Notes: generated by a model not told the origin, from the letters alone. Counted from the stretch's first letter, positions 32,225 through 43,174 are shown. The stretch: DNA of 64,000 bases from Bos javanicus (GCF_032452875.1 NC_083883.1:54124698-54188697), one strand, 5' to 3'. A program made the numbers and translations.

Positions 32225-34003
32225 TCAGTTCATTTCAGTTCAGTCGCTCAGTCATGTCTGACTCTTTGCGACCCCGTGGACTGCAGCACGCCAGGCTTCC
32301 TTGTCCATCACCAACTCCCAGAGCTTAGTTAAACTCATGTCCACTGAGTCAGTGATGCCATCCAACCATCTCATCCTCTGTTATCCCCTTTTCCTCCCAC
32401 CCTCAATCTTTCCCAGCATCAGGGTCTTTTCAAATGAGTCAATTCTTCACATCAGGTGGCCAAAGTATTGGAGTTTCAGCTTCAGCATCAGTCCTTCCAA
32501 TGAATATTCAGGACTGATTTCCTTTAGGATTGACTGGTTGGATCTCCTTGCAGTTCAAGGGACTCCCAGGAGTCTTCTCCAAAACCGCAGTTTAAAAGCA
32601 TCAATTATTTGGTGCTCAGTTTTCTTTATAGTCCAAATCTCACAACCATACATGACTACTGGAAAAACCATAAGTTTGACTACAAGGACATATGTTGGCA
32701 AAATAATGTCTCTGCTTTTTAATATGCTGTCTAGGTTGGTCATAACTTTTCTTCCAAGGAGAAAGAGACTTTTAATTTCATGGTTGCAGTCACCATCTGC
32801 AGTGATCTTGGAGCCCAAACCAATAAAGTCTGTCACTGTTTCCATTATTTCCCCATCTATTTGCCCATCTATTTGCCATGAAGTGGTGAGACCAGATGCC
32901 ATGATCTTAGTTTTCTGAATATTGAGTTTTAAGCCAACTTTTCACTCTCCTCTTTCACTTTCATCACAAGACTCTTTAGTTCCTCTTCACTTTCTGCCAT
33001 AAGGATGGTGTCATCTGCGTATCTGAGGTTATTGATATTTCCCCTGTCAATCTTGATTCCAGTTTGTGCTTCTTCCAGCCCAGTGTTTCTCATGATGTAC
33101 TCTGCATATAAGTTAAATAAGCAGGGTGACAATATACAGCCTTGATATACTCCTTTCCCATTTTGGAACCAGTCTGTTGTTCCACGTTTAGTTCTAACTG
33201 TTGCTTCTTGACCTGCATACAGATTTCTCAGGAGGCAGGTAAGGTGGTCCAGTATTCCCATCTCTTGAAGAATTTTCCACAGTTTGTGGTGATCCACACA
33301 GTCAAAGGCTTTGGCATAGTCAATAAAGCAGAAGTAGATGTTTTTCTGAAACTCTTTCGTCTTTTTGATGATCCAACAGGTGTTGGGAATTTGATCTCTG
33401 GTTCCTCTGCATTTTCTAAATCCAGCTTGCACATCTGGAATTTCACAGTTCAGGTACTGTTGAAGCCTGGCTTGGAGAATTTTGAGAATTAATTTACTAG
33501 CGTGTGAGTTGAGTGCAATTGTGTGGTAGTTTGAGCATTCTTTGGCATTGTCTTTCTTTGAGATTAGAATGAAAACTGACCTTTTCCAGTCCTGTGGCCA
33601 CTGCTGAGTTTTCCAAATTTGCTGGCATATTGAGTGCAGCACTTTCACAACATCACCTTGTAGGATTTGAAATAGCTCAACTGGAATTTCATCACCTCCA
33701 CTAGCTTTGTTCATAGTGATGCTTCCTAAGGCCCACTTGACTTCACATTCCAGGATATCTGGTTCCAGGTGAGTGATCACACCATAGTGGTTGTCTGGGT
33801 CATGAAGATCTTTTTGTACAGTTCTTCTGTATATTCTTGTCTCCTCTTCTTAATATCTTCTGTTTCTGTTAGGTCCATACAATTTCTGTCCTTTATTGTG
33901 CGCATCTTTGCATGAAATGTTCCCTTGCTATCTCTAATTTTCTTGAAGAGGTCTCTTGTCTTTCCCATTCTATTGTTTTCCTCTTTTCTTTGCATTGATC
34001 ACT
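32225..34003 (-). mobile_element. BovB LINE, 5'-truncated 1.8-kb copy
   Basis: RTE-clade LINE. The 3' terminus (ttcagttcatttcagttcag) is at the left and the truncated 5' side at the right ('gatctcttcaagaaaattag' on the minus strand). Contains the whole reverse-transcriptase core and the downstream region but no endonuclease domain. Coding is spread over three frames (see the pseudogene entry). Opposite in orientation to the copy at 38245-40553. Confidence 0.96.
32929..33780 (-). pseudogene. BovB reverse-transcriptase fragment (broken ORF)
   Basis: The longest open frame in the window, 283 codons, covering the reverse-transcriptase core of BovB. Visible motifs: QAGFRKCRGTRDQ (residues 118-130), FIDYAKAFD (152-160, first catalytic aspartate block), GVYQGCILSP (210-219) and the catalytic YADD (254-257). 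All are intact. In the living element this enzyme copies LINE RNA at a nicked target. Here the frame is cut at both ends: upstream coding (33777-33995) and downstream coding (32555-32902) lie in the other two minus frames, so at least two frameshifts separate them. The endonuclease part is missing through 5' truncation. The start codon is simply the first ATG after the frameshift. A dead retrotransposon copy, not a host gene. Confidence 0.93.
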
Positions 34004-34040
34004 GAGGACCCAGTGAAGCCAAATAAACAATTTTTAAAAT

Positions 34041-34834
34041 GACAATCTGATATGTGAAGAGAGAAATCCATCAAATCATTATCATCATTATTAGTAGATG
34101 GGTGAATGCAGGAGGGAGGCGGGGATGCAAGCAGTTAAGTACAGAGTATGCTGAAGTGTGATTGTAGAGGGTGGGGGGTGGGAGGCATGGGGACTGGATA
34201 TGGACACCAGGAATGTGGGATTCACGAGAGCTCCAGGCTAGAGAGGTGAGAATGGCATCAAAAATCTGAACCACCTCCTTCCCAGTTCTAGAAATGGCCC
34301 GGGGTCATTCCTCCTCCCAGAGTTGAAGGGGAGCCATCGGGATGGTCAGAGCTCTGCTCCAGAAGTGGACTGGGCACTGCCTTGCCTCCCAAGTAGCTGA
34401 AACATGACAAATTCAGTCACCCCCTCACATGCTGTCTAAGTGGCCTTCATGTGACCAACCTGCCTTGGGTCTGGGCGACCTAATGGATCCAGGTTTAGGG
34501 CTGCTGCTCACACTGCCACAGCCTGGAGCCCAGCACTTCTGAGAGGCTGAAGGCCCGGTGGCAAGACTGTTCTCGGAGCCCTTCTTGCTGGAGCTACACA
34601 GTGAGGCCACAGGCAACTCAGCCAGTAGCAAGTTAGGAGCACCCTCCCCTGGATGTTCATGGCCAGATTCACAGTTCTCCACCAAAATCACTGAGGTTCG
34701 CCCTTCCTCTCAAACTAGGGGGCACATTCAGGGCAAAAGTCCCTAGAATTCTGAGAGGCCACAGAGACCCAACCAATAGATGCCCTGCTGTCTTCTCTGT
34801 CCCACTGTCCCACTGAGAGCTTCCACTGTGCACA
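34041..34834. other. Stretch without recognised gene
   Basis: GC-richer DNA without a named repeat. Frames of 62-88 codons occur on both strands without recognisable motifs. Confidence 0.45.
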
Positions 34835-34975
34835 ACCTTTCTCATTAATGATTTCATAGGGTTTTTACCAAAACTATCACAGAACAGGAGACTCAGGTTC
34901 AGGAAGGTTCATGGTTGCCTAAGGCCTCAGAGCTCATCAGCCAAAGACCTTGACTGGCTTCCCCACACCTTGGTT
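34835..34975 (-). mobile_element. MIR-like fragment
   Basis: 'acaggagactcaggttcagg' and 'gcctaaggcctcagagctca' weakly fit antisense MIR. Confidence 0.45.
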
Positions 34976-35400
34976 AGGAGCGCAGACTGCAGCCAGATCA
35001 CCTGGGTTCTCAGCCGATCCCTTTCACTCGTTGTTTTTGCTAAGTTGCTAAGTCATGTCCGACTCTTCGTGAACCCATGGACTGTAGCCTGCCAGCTTCC
35101 TCTGTCCATGGGGTTTCCCAGGCAAGAATACTGAAGTGGGTTGCCAGTTCCTTCTGCAGGAGATCTTCCCAACCCAGGGATCGAACCCATGTCTCCTGCA
35201 TTGCTGGTGGATTCCTTACCACTGAGCCACCAAGGAAGCCCTGCCCTTTCATTTATTAGCTGTGCAATTCCAGGACAGAGACTCAACCTCTCTGAGTTTC
35301 AATTCCCTTATGTGGAAAATAGGATAATCACTTCTAACATGGAAATATAGAAAAATGCCAAACATAGGGCAAACATTTAATAAATGTCATCAACTGTCAC
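34976..35400 (+). mobile_element. MIR SINE, split by Bov-tA
   Basis: 'gcgcagactgcagccagatc', 'acctgggttctcagccgatc' to the left; 'ttattagctgtgcaattcc', 'caacctctctgagtttcaat', 'aaataggataatcac' and 'ttaataaatgtcatcaac' to the right. Confidence 0.82.
35027..35243 (-). mobile_element. Bov-tA SINE with target duplication
   Basis: Complete antisense copy. Perfect 8-bp flanks ccctttca at 35019-35026 and 35244-35251 within the MIR. Confidence 0.95.
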
Positions 35401-35867
35401 CCTCATTTGTTTGATCTCAGAGCCTGGCTAACTGTGCATCTACATTCTTAAAGTTCTTTAGATGTCACTATCTGTATAAAGACAGAATTTACAAAGTTAA
35501 GCTGAGAATGTAGCGTGATGTTGGCTCATCTGTCCCTGTACTCCCCAGCTTCATGTCACAGACTTGGCACAGAATTTGCCACTGCATATCTGCATTCTCA
35601 GCCAGCGCTGACTCCCCCACAGACCATATCACATTGCTTTCATTCCAGAGAAAGTGCGGAGGACCAAGCCCCTCTACTGCTATCATACACTTAAACAGCC
35701 CCAGAGTTGCACAGGGGTTCCTGATGCTGAGGATGGGGGGGGGGGGAGGAAAGAAAGAGCACCTCCCCAGAGACAAATCTACACATAGAAATAAAAAGTA
35801 AGGCTTTATTTTATAAGGATGCACATAGAAAACGTGGAAGAACTTTGGTTGAGGTCCTCTTGGACCC
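35401..35867. other. Stretch without gene; 12-base G run
   Basis: A run of 12 G at 35735-35746. The 131-codon minus-strand frame (35489-35884) translates the G run as prolines and has no other recognisable feature. Confidence 0.45.
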
Positions 35868-36015
35868 ACTACTGCCCTGGGCACTCTTCATGCATTATCT
35901 CCTTTCCTGCTCATGAGCGTTGGAGTGAGGCAGGACTACTATTACTCCCCCTTTTTGCAGATGAGGAAACTGAGGCTCAGGGAGGTGACTTGGTCATGGT
36001 CATCTAGCTATGATG
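35868..36015 (-). mobile_element. MIR SINE
   Basis: 'tgggcactcttcatgcatta', 'ttgcagatgaggaaactgag', 'gctcagggaggtgacttggt' match antisense MIR closely. Confidence 0.85.
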
Positions 36016-36242
36016 ATACCTTATTCCCTAGCTTAGACTCTTGGGCTGCACTCTGGGATGATGTGAATGGGGAGCATTTCTACAAATCTGGCTACAGTAC
36101 CTACTCCATTTACGGAGCCCTAGTCTCAAAGTCAAGGGTGTGCTTCTGTGTCCCCATGGCACTCAGCTTTTGAAGCCTATAGTAAATTACTGAGCCAAGA
36201 TGATGTGTAGAGGTAAGAGTGATACAGAAACATGACAGACCT

Positions 36243-36303
36243 CTTTTGCTTTCCTCCCCACTTCCGTCCCTTTCTCCTTTCCTTCCTTTCTTTCTTCCTT
36301 TCT
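36243..36303. repeat. Pyrimidine-rich (TTCC/TTTC)n tract
   Basis: Almost pure C/T over about 60 bases. The 76-codon minus frames over it are Lys/Glu/Arg-rich repeat readings. Confidence 0.8.
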
Positions 36304-36410
36304 GTTCATTCTTAATGGACACTTGCTGTGTGCCAGGCATGTACTGGGTCCTGATGATACACTGGTAAACAAGTTTAGCAAAACAAGTCCCCTGTCCACA
36401 TGACTATATG
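36304..36410 (-). mobile_element. L2-like fragment
   Basis: 'cacttgctgtgtgccaggca', 'actggtaaacaagtttagc', 'cccctgtccac' fit antisense L2 3' end. Confidence 0.6.
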
Positions 36411-36606
36411 GTCCCAAGTGGTGTCACCAAACTTTTTCTGTAAAGAGCCAGAGAGTAAATTTTCCAAGGTTTGCAGTCCTCAATAATGACTATTCACCTC
36501 CGCCTCTGTAGTAGGAAAGCAGTCGTAGATGACAGTAAAGGAATGGGAGTGGCTGTGCTTCAATAAAACTTTATAAAAACAAGTAGGCAAGGGATAAATT
36601 AGGGTT

Positions 36607-36736
36607 GGGGATTAACAGATACACACTACTATATATGAAATAAATAACCAACAAAGACCTACTGAATAGCACCGGGGACTCTACTCAATACTCAGTGTTA
36701 ACCTATAATGGAAAATAATCTGAAAAAAGAATATAC

Positions 36737-36775
<39 letters not shown>

Positions 36776-36880
36776 CAAGAATGGGGAGCATTTCAGTTAT
36801 GTAACTGAATCACTTTGCTGTACACCTGAAACTACACAATATTGTAAATCAACTATAATTTTTAAAATGGCTTTAAAAAG
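36607..36880 (+). mobile_element. L1 3' end
   Basis: Sense L1 3' UTR: 'taacagatacacactactat', 'accaacaaagacctactgaa', 'tgaatcactttgctgtacac', 'cacaatattgtaaatcaact'. A (TG)n tract sits at the usual site within it. Confidence 0.9.
36740..36772. repeat. (TG)16 microsatellite
   Basis: Pure TG dinucleotides inside the L1 3' UTR. Confidence 0.95.
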
Positions 36881-36894
36881 TGGTAGCCACCTTA

Positions 36895-37053
36895 GGCCTA
36901 TAGAACATGTATACCTGTGGCAGATTCATGTTGATATGTGGCAAAACCAATACAATATTGTAAAGTTAAATAATAAAATAAAATTTTAAAAAAACAAAAA
37001 AAAAAAATAAAATAAAAAATAAATAAATAAAAAGCAAAAAAAAAAAAAAAAAG
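36895..37053 (+). mobile_element. Bovine-type L1 3' terminus with A-rich tail
   Basis: 'acatgtatacctgtggcaga', 'ttcatgttgatatgtggc', 'caatacaatattgtaaagtt', then a long A-rich tail with AAATA units (36976-37053). Same family as 10251 and 62368, sense strand. Confidence 0.92.
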
Positions 37054-37261
37054 AACAAATTTACCATCTCTTGGTTTTATGGGTAAAACTAAGAAAATAC
37101 AGGCAAAAAAATAAACAAGATCACTACAGGTCATTTCAAGTTCCTTGAAGAAAATACAAAGGGTACCGTGATAGAGAATAAAGTGGAGGACTAAATCATA
37201 ACTTTAGACGGGATAGTTAGGGAAGACATCTCTGAAGTGCCTTTTAATAGAGACCTGAAAC

Positions 37262-37680
37262 AACATCCTATTGTTTAGCACAGGAAACCCTGCTCAATGT
37301 TGTGCAGCAGCCTGGATGGGAGGGGAGTTTAGGAGAGAATGGATCCAAGTGTAAGTATGGCTGAGTCCCTCTCCTGTGCACCCGGAGCTGTCACAACACT
37401 GTTAATTGGCTAATGGCAGTGTTAGTCGTTCAGTCACATCTGACTCTCTGTGACCCTATGGGCTGTAGCCCACTGGGCTCCTCTGTCCATGGAATTCTCC
37501 AGGCAAGAATACCAGAGTGGTTGGCATTCCCTTCTCCAGGGGATCTTCTGGACCCAGGGATCGAATCTGGGCCTCCTGCATTGGCAGGCAAGTTCTTTAC
37601 TATCTGAGCCACCAGTGAAGTCTCTAATTGGCTAGACTCCAATATAAATCAAAAATAAATAAATAAATACATAAATGGAG
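37262..37680 (+). mobile_element. L1 3' end inserted in L2, itself split by Bov-tA
   Basis: 'tattgtttagcacaggaaac', 'ctcaatgttgtgcagcagcc', and after the SINE 'gactccaatataaatcaaaa' with an (AAAT)n tail: a sense L1 3' terminus. Confidence 0.85.
37413..37624 (-). mobile_element. Bov-tA SINE with 10-bp target duplication
   Basis: Perfect flanks taattggcta at 37403-37412 and 37625-37634 inside the L1 3' end. Third level of a nest (L2, L1, SINE). Confidence 0.96.
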
Positions 37681-37945
37681 AACTGAAAAAGAAATAAGAA
37701 GGAAGAGGGTAACAAAGGAAAGAGTTCTGAGAGGAGGGCCAGCTGGAGCAAAGGCCCTGAGGCCAGAGGGAACCTGAGGTGCCCAGCAGGGAAGAGAAAC
37801 CAAATTGCGGCTATGAAGATACCATGGCAACACAGGACCTCAGAGCCAGGGCAAGGAGTGTGGACTCTGCTCAGCACAGGGCGGGCAAGCACACAGGGCT
37901 GAGGCAGGGGAGCGACAGGATCTGATTTATACAGCACCCTAAAGC

Positions 37946-38244
37946 CCTAGCTTAGGAAAAAGGACTGTGAACCTGAGTTGAAACCACTTTTCCCAAAAGG
38001 GTAGAAGTGCCAACATCACACACACAAAACTTTCAGACGATCATTTCAGATCATTTCAGACAAATGAACAGTCACTTCTGAGAAACAGTCTAAAAACATA
38101 ATTTGAGGAGCTGGGGACAAGTGCTGTCATTGTCACACGCCACGAACTCAGCTTCAACTTTCTGTGCCAGCATCCTCTGTGCCCGGTGACACACGTAACA
38201 GAGATCCACTTACAATGGTCTGATCAAAGCAAGATGGAGACTTC
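37946..38244. other. Stretch without recognised gene
   Basis: Contains a tandem 10-mer (gatcatttca twice, 38039-38058). May include a decayed 5' extension of the following BovB. Confidence 0.4.
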
Positions 38245-40553
38245 ATTACAGGCAGGCTAGATACCAAGAGAACGTTCTGATCATAGCACCACCCTCTTCC
38301 AACAACACAAGAGAAGACTCTACACATGGACATCACCAGATGATCAATACCAAAATCAGATTGATTATATTCTTTGCAGCTAAAGACAGAGAAGCTCTAT
38401 ACAGTCAGCAAAAATAAGACCAGGAGCTGGCTCAAATCAGAACCCCTTACTGCCAAATTCAGACCTAAATTGAAGAAAGTAGGGAAAACCACTAGACCAT
38501 TCAGGTATGACCTAAATCAAATCCCTTATGATTATACAGAAGTGACAAATAGATTCAAGGGATTAGATCTGACAGAGTGCCTGAAGAACTATGGATGGAG
38601 GTTTGTGACACTGTAGAGGAGGCAGGGATCAAGACCATCCCCAAGAAAAAGAAATGAAAAAAGGCAAAATGGTTGTCTGAGGAGCCCTTACAAAGCTGAG
38701 AAAAGAAGAGAAGCTAAAGGCAAAGGAGAAAAGGAAAGATATACCATTTGAATGCAGAGTTCCAAAGCATAACAAGGACCAAAATGAGCCTTCCTCATTG
38801 ATCATTGTAAAGAAATAGAGGAAAACAATAGAATGAGAAAGACTAGAGATCTCTTCAAGAAAATTAGAAATACAAAGGGAACATTTCATGCAAAGATGGG
38901 AACAATAAAGGACACAAGTGGTATGGATCTAACAGAAGCAGAAGACATGAGAAGAGGTGGCAAGAATACACAGAAGAACTATACAAAAAAGATCCTCATG
39001 ACCCAGACAACCACGATGGTCTGATCACTCACCTGGAACCAGACATCCTGGGATGTAAAGTCAAGTGGGCCTTAGGAAGCATCACTATGAACAAAGCTAG
39101 TGGAGGTGTTAGAATTCCAGTTGAGCTATTTCAAATCCTACAAGGTGATGCTGTGAAAGTGCTACACTCAATATGCCAGCAAATCTGGAAAACTCAGCAG
39201 TGACCACAGGACTGGAAAAGGTCAGTTTTCATTCTAATCCCAAAGAAAGGCAATGCTAAAGAATGTTCAAACTACTACACAATTGCACTCATCTCACATG
39301 GTAGCAAAGTAATGCTCAAAATTCTCCAAGCCAGTCTTCAACAGTACATGAACCGTGAACTACCAGATGTTCAAGCTGGATTTAGAAAATGCAGAGGAAC
39401 CAGAGATCAAATTACTAACATCCGTTGGATCATAGAAAAAGGAAGAGAATTCCAGAAAAACATCTACTACTGCTATATTGATTACACCAAAGCCTTCAAC
39501 TATGTAGATCACCACAAACTGTGGGAAATTCTTCAAGAGATGGGAATACCAGACCACCTTACCTGACTCCTGAGAAATCTATATGCAGGTCAAGAAGCTA
39601 CAGTTATAACTGGACAAGGAACATCAGACTGGTTCCAAATTGGGAAAGCAGTTATGCCAAGTCTGTATATTGTCACCCTGCTTACTTAACTTATATGCAG
39701 ATTATATCACACGAAATGCTGGATGAAGCACAAGCTGGAATCAAGATTGCTGGGAGAAATATCAATAACCTCAGATATGCAGATGAACCACCATTATGGC
39801 AGAAAGTGAAGAGGAACTGAAGAACCTCTTGATGAAAGTGAAGGAGGAGAGTTGAAAGCCTGGCTTAAAACATTCAAAAAATGAAGATCATGGCAGCTGC
39901 TCCCATCATTTCATGGCAAGTAGATGGGGAAACAATGGAAACAGTGACAGACCATTTTCTTGGGCTCCAAAATTACTGCAGATGGTGACTGCAGCCATGA
40001 AATTAAAAGATGCTTGCTCCTTGGAAGAAAAACTATGACCAACCTAGACAGCATATTAAAAAGCAGAGACATTACTTTTCCAACAAAGGTCCATCTAGTC
40101 AAAGCTACGGTTTTTCCAGTAGTCATTTATGGATGTGAGAGTTGGACTATAAAGAAAGCTGAGCACCAAAAAATTGATGCTTTTGAATTGTGGTGTTGGA
40201 GAAGACTCTTGAGAGTCTCTTGGACTGCAAGGAGATCCAACCAGTCCATCCTAAAGGAAATCAGTCCTGAATATTCATTGGAAGGACTGATGCTGAAGCT
40301 GAAACTCCAATATTTTGGCCACCTGATGTGAAGAACTGACTCATTTGAAAAGACGCTGATGCTGGGAAAGATTGAAGGCAGGAGGAGAAGGAGACAACAG
40401 AGGATGAGATGGTTGGGTGGCATCATCAACTTGATGGACATGAGTTTGAGCAAGTTCTAGGAGTTGGTGATGGACAGGGAAGCCTGGCATGCTGTAGTCC
40501 TTGGGTCGCAAAGAGCTGGACAGGACTGAGTGACTGAAGTGAACTGAAGCTAT
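38245..40553 (+). mobile_element. BovB LINE, 2.3-kb degenerate copy
   Basis: Sense BovB from the end of the endonuclease domain ('ccaacaacacaagagaagac', 'catggacatcaccagatgat') through the reverse transcriptase to the 3' terminus 'gtgactgaagtgaactgaag'. Open pieces lie in changing frames (38374-38616, 38833-39024, 39312-39566, 39521-39820, 39960-40331), so it is multiply frameshifted. The 5' limit is uncertain by tens of bases. Confidence 0.96.
39312..39566 (+). pseudogene. BovB reverse-transcriptase fragment (broken)
   Basis: 84-codon open piece with the motifs QAGFRKCRGTRDQ and YIDYTKAFN. The second aspartate of the usual AKAFD block reads N. Further on (39775-39795, another frame) the catalytic YADD box reads YADE, and a TGA stands where the family has a tryptophan before the 'ccacaggactgg' block near 39203. 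The enzyme is inactive on three counts. A retrotransposon remnant, not a host gene. Confidence 0.9.
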
Positions 40554-40904
40554 ATACCTTCCCCAACCAATTACAAGTCCCTTCAATGGCTACATGTTCT
40601 ATTAAAAGAAAAGAAGAAGAAGAACCAAAAATAAGTAAACAAGAGATCTGAAAACTCAGAGCCATTAATATGGATTTACCTTTGTATGATCTGAGTGAGA
40701 AATATTCAGAGCTGGGGACACTAATGATCAGCCTGGGTCCATGAAAGCAATGGTTTCTCAGGCACACGTCTCAGGTTCATTCCTGGGCAGGTGCAATGCT
40801 GAGTTTGCCCTCCCATGAGCTCTGTGGGATCTTTGAAGCTGTGGAGCCACAGTGTAGCAGTGGCCTTTCAAGAACGTCTATTGCTCAATAGGTTGAGGCT
40901 GTCC
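40554..40904. other. Stretch without recognised gene
   Basis: The first 100 bases are A-rich. No named repeat. The 113-codon minus frame (40426-40767) includes the BovB tail and is not supported. Confidence 0.45.
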
Positions 40905-41170
40905 CCCATCTCCCACTCCAGTACTCTTGCCTGGAAAATCTCATGGACAGAGGAGCCTGGTAGGCTCCAGTCCATGGGGTCGCTAAGAGTCGGGCACGAC
41001 TGAGCAACTTCACTTTCACTTTTCACTTTCATGCATTGGAGAAGGAAATGGCTACCCACTCCAGTGTTCTTGCCTGGAGAATCCCAGGGACAGAGGAGCC
41101 TAGTGGGCTGCTGTCTATGGGGTCACACAGAGTCGGACACAACTGAAGCGACTTAGCAGCAGCAGCAGTC
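40905..41170 (+). mobile_element. Bov-A2 SINE (dimer)
   Basis: Two BovB-derived monomers without a tRNA head: 40905-41020 (ends cttcactttcacttttcac) and 41033-41170 ('tgcattggagaaggaaatgg' to 'cgacttagcagcagcagcag'), the classic Bov-A2 ending. Confidence 0.94.
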
Positions 41171-41391
41171 CCCCATATGTAGGTGTTATACAGTCTCATG
41201 AGCATCCCCTGGGCTCAGGGAGCCTTCTATTTCTTTTTATTTGATGCCACTGTCCCCAGCATCTGGCACAGATTCAGTAAGTAAGCACACAGTGCTTAAT
41301 AAATGATGCAAGAACTGGGTCACAAGCAGGAACAGGGCCCTCACATCCCCATGTGGAGATGGCTCAGAGCTCTCTGTAGATACCTGTGTGT

Positions 41392-41590
41392 GTTAGTCTC
41401 TCAGTTGTGTTTGGCTCTTTGCAATCCAATGGACTGTAGCCCTCCAGGCTCCTCTGTCCATGGAATTCTCCAGGCAAGAACACTGGAATTGATTGTCATT
41501 CCCTTCTCCAGGGGATCTTCCCAACCCAGGAATTGAATTCAGGTCTCCCACATTGCAGAATGTTCCTTTACTGTCTGAGCCACTACCAAG
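41392..41590 (-). mobile_element. Bov-tA SINE
   Basis: Antisense copy from 'gttagtctctcagttgtgtt' to 'ctgtctgagccacta'. Confidence 0.92.
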
Positions 41591-41947
41591 AACAATCTGA
41601 AAGTCAACCAACCCACCATCTAAGGACATGTAAATATCATCAGTGGCAGATCCAGGAGTAATTATGAAAAAATAAGTAATGCCCCCAGATATGGGTAGAA
41701 TTCTCCCTCAGTGGGAGGTGGAATGTAAAGGTTGAGTTAATGATCCTAGAGCACAGCTCAGAAGGAAACTCTTCTCTAAGAAACACCTGGAAGAAGGGAA
41801 AGAATGTGCCACTTCTAGGTACTTGGGCAAGGCCCTCTGCCATCAAAATCCAAAGATGCTGTGAGTGGTGGGTGAGGCTCTGCCTTCCATCAGCACAGCA
41901 CTTTGCATGGTCTTTTCCCTCTAGACCCTCCATTTGGGTGACAACAG
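41591..41947. other. Stretch without recognised gene
   Basis: Part of a 137-codon plus frame (41740-42153) that continues into the next SINE and is therefore not credible. Confidence 0.45.
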
Positions 41948-41955
41948 TACTCAGT

Positions 41956-42213
41956 ATGCTTCCCAGGTGGCACGGTGGTAAAGAATTCACCTGCCAATGC
42001 CAGAGACACAGGAGATGCAGGTTCAATTCCTGGGTCAGGAAGATCCCCTGGAGTAGGAAATGGCAACCCACTCCTGTATTCTTGCCTGGAAAATTCCACG
42101 GACAGTGGAGCCTGGCGGGCTACAGTCTGGGGGTCGCAAAGAGCTGGACATGACTGACCATGCACACACTTACACATGCAAACACTTACACATGCACACA
42201 CACACACACATAC
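41956..42213 (+). mobile_element. Bov-tA SINE with CA-rich tail and target duplication
   Basis: Complete copy whose tail grew into a CA-rich microsatellite (42165-42212). Perfect flanks tactcagt at 41948-41955 and 42214-42221. Confidence 0.95.
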
Positions 42214-42221
42214 TACTCAGT

Positions 42222-42964
42222 GCATAGTTATCCGGAGCTTTCTACATGCCAGGCACAGGGCTAGAGGCTGAGATGCAATGAATATTGTAGTTACTCAGAA
42301 AAGATGGGGACACAAGAGTAAAGCTGAAGGATGGCAGAGACACATGGGAGCCACCAGACCCCAGGCATCACCCCATAGCTTGGGTGGGAAAAGCAGTGGT
42401 GGGGAAGGGGGAGGATCCACACACTCCCAGCAAAGTCTGGGAGTGTGAAAGTCAGGCCATCAGATGTTAGAAATGAAACAGGTAACAAATGAAACAGTGA
42501 CCAAAAAGGCATAAGTATGCCAACAGCTCCTCCCTCATCCAGGTGTGATGGATTTGCACTCTGCACTGCAGACTCACAGAGTATCCCATACACTCAAGCT
42601 GTGTTTTCAGTGCTGCACATGCCCTAAAGAGCACAGCACACAAGGAGCTTGCATTCTACTGAAGGGAATCAAGAAAACAGTAAAGGACAAGATCATTTCA
42701 GACATAATAAGAGGACAAACGAGGAATCTTACTGGCCAGCTCCACTGGGGCAGATCCACATGGGGAGGCTGGAACCAGCCTTAGGTCACAAGTCTGTGGT
42801 CAGGCAAGGCAGAGCACTAAGCCTGGATGGTGCCAGGCTCAGGGATTCATGCCAGAGGTTAAAATCTAGGCAAAAAGTGGGGTTAACAGGCATAGGGCTC
42901 CAGAAGTCACTCAGGAGCCTGGGACTCATAATCTACCCACCCTGTGAGGGTGGAGACTGGTTAG
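42222..42964. other. Stretch with weak L2/MIR traces, no gene
   Basis: 'tctacatgccaggcacaggg' at 42241 and 'aggagcttgcattctactga' at 42643 look like antisense L2/MIR pieces, too short to delimit. Frames of 79-108 codons are unsupported. Confidence 0.4.
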
Positions 42965-43174
42965 TGTGTGCTTAATGGCAAAACCATCTCTGACTCTTTG
43001 CAACCCCATGGACTGTAGCCCGCTGGGCTCCTCTGTCCATAGGGATTCTCCAGGCAAGAATACTGGAGTGGGTTGCCATGCCCTCTTCCAAGGGATCTTC
43101 CCAACCCAGGGATCAAACCCAGGTCTCCCACATTGCAGGTGGATTCTTTACCATCTGAGCCATCAAGGAAGCCA
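42965..43174 (-). mobile_element. Bov-tA SINE
   Basis: Antisense copy with a small deletion near the tail ('gcaaaaccatctctgactct') and a complete head ('gagccatcaaggaagcc'). Confidence 0.92.

Larger units (their letters stand above)
32041..34040 (+). mobile_element. CHR-type SINE, split by 1.8-kb BovB
   Basis: Head 'gggacttccctgttggccca' and body to 'gcaattaagacctag' before the insert. The SINE resumes at about 34004 with 'gacccagtgaagccaaataa'. The edge motifs gacctag/gacccag suggest a short, decayed target duplication. Confidence 0.88.
37150..37945 (-). mobile_element. L2 LINE, split by an L1 3' end
   Basis: Left part to about 37261 ('gggaagacatctctgaagtg', 'atagagacctgaaac'). The right part from about 37681 has 'gagcaaaggccctgaggcca', 'ggagcgacaggatctgattt'. 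This is the usual order of antisense L2. Confidence 0.78.

Noticed and set aside
32301..32918. 205-codon plus-strand open frame
   Set aside because: It is the antisense strand of the BovB 3' region. The same antisense peptide appears at 27 kb, 30 kb, 40 kb and 56 kb wherever BovB 3' ends occur.
34071..34274. Short minus-strand frame ending in Ile/Met repeats
   Set aside because: Low-complexity ATC-rich start next to the CHR tail and no motif.
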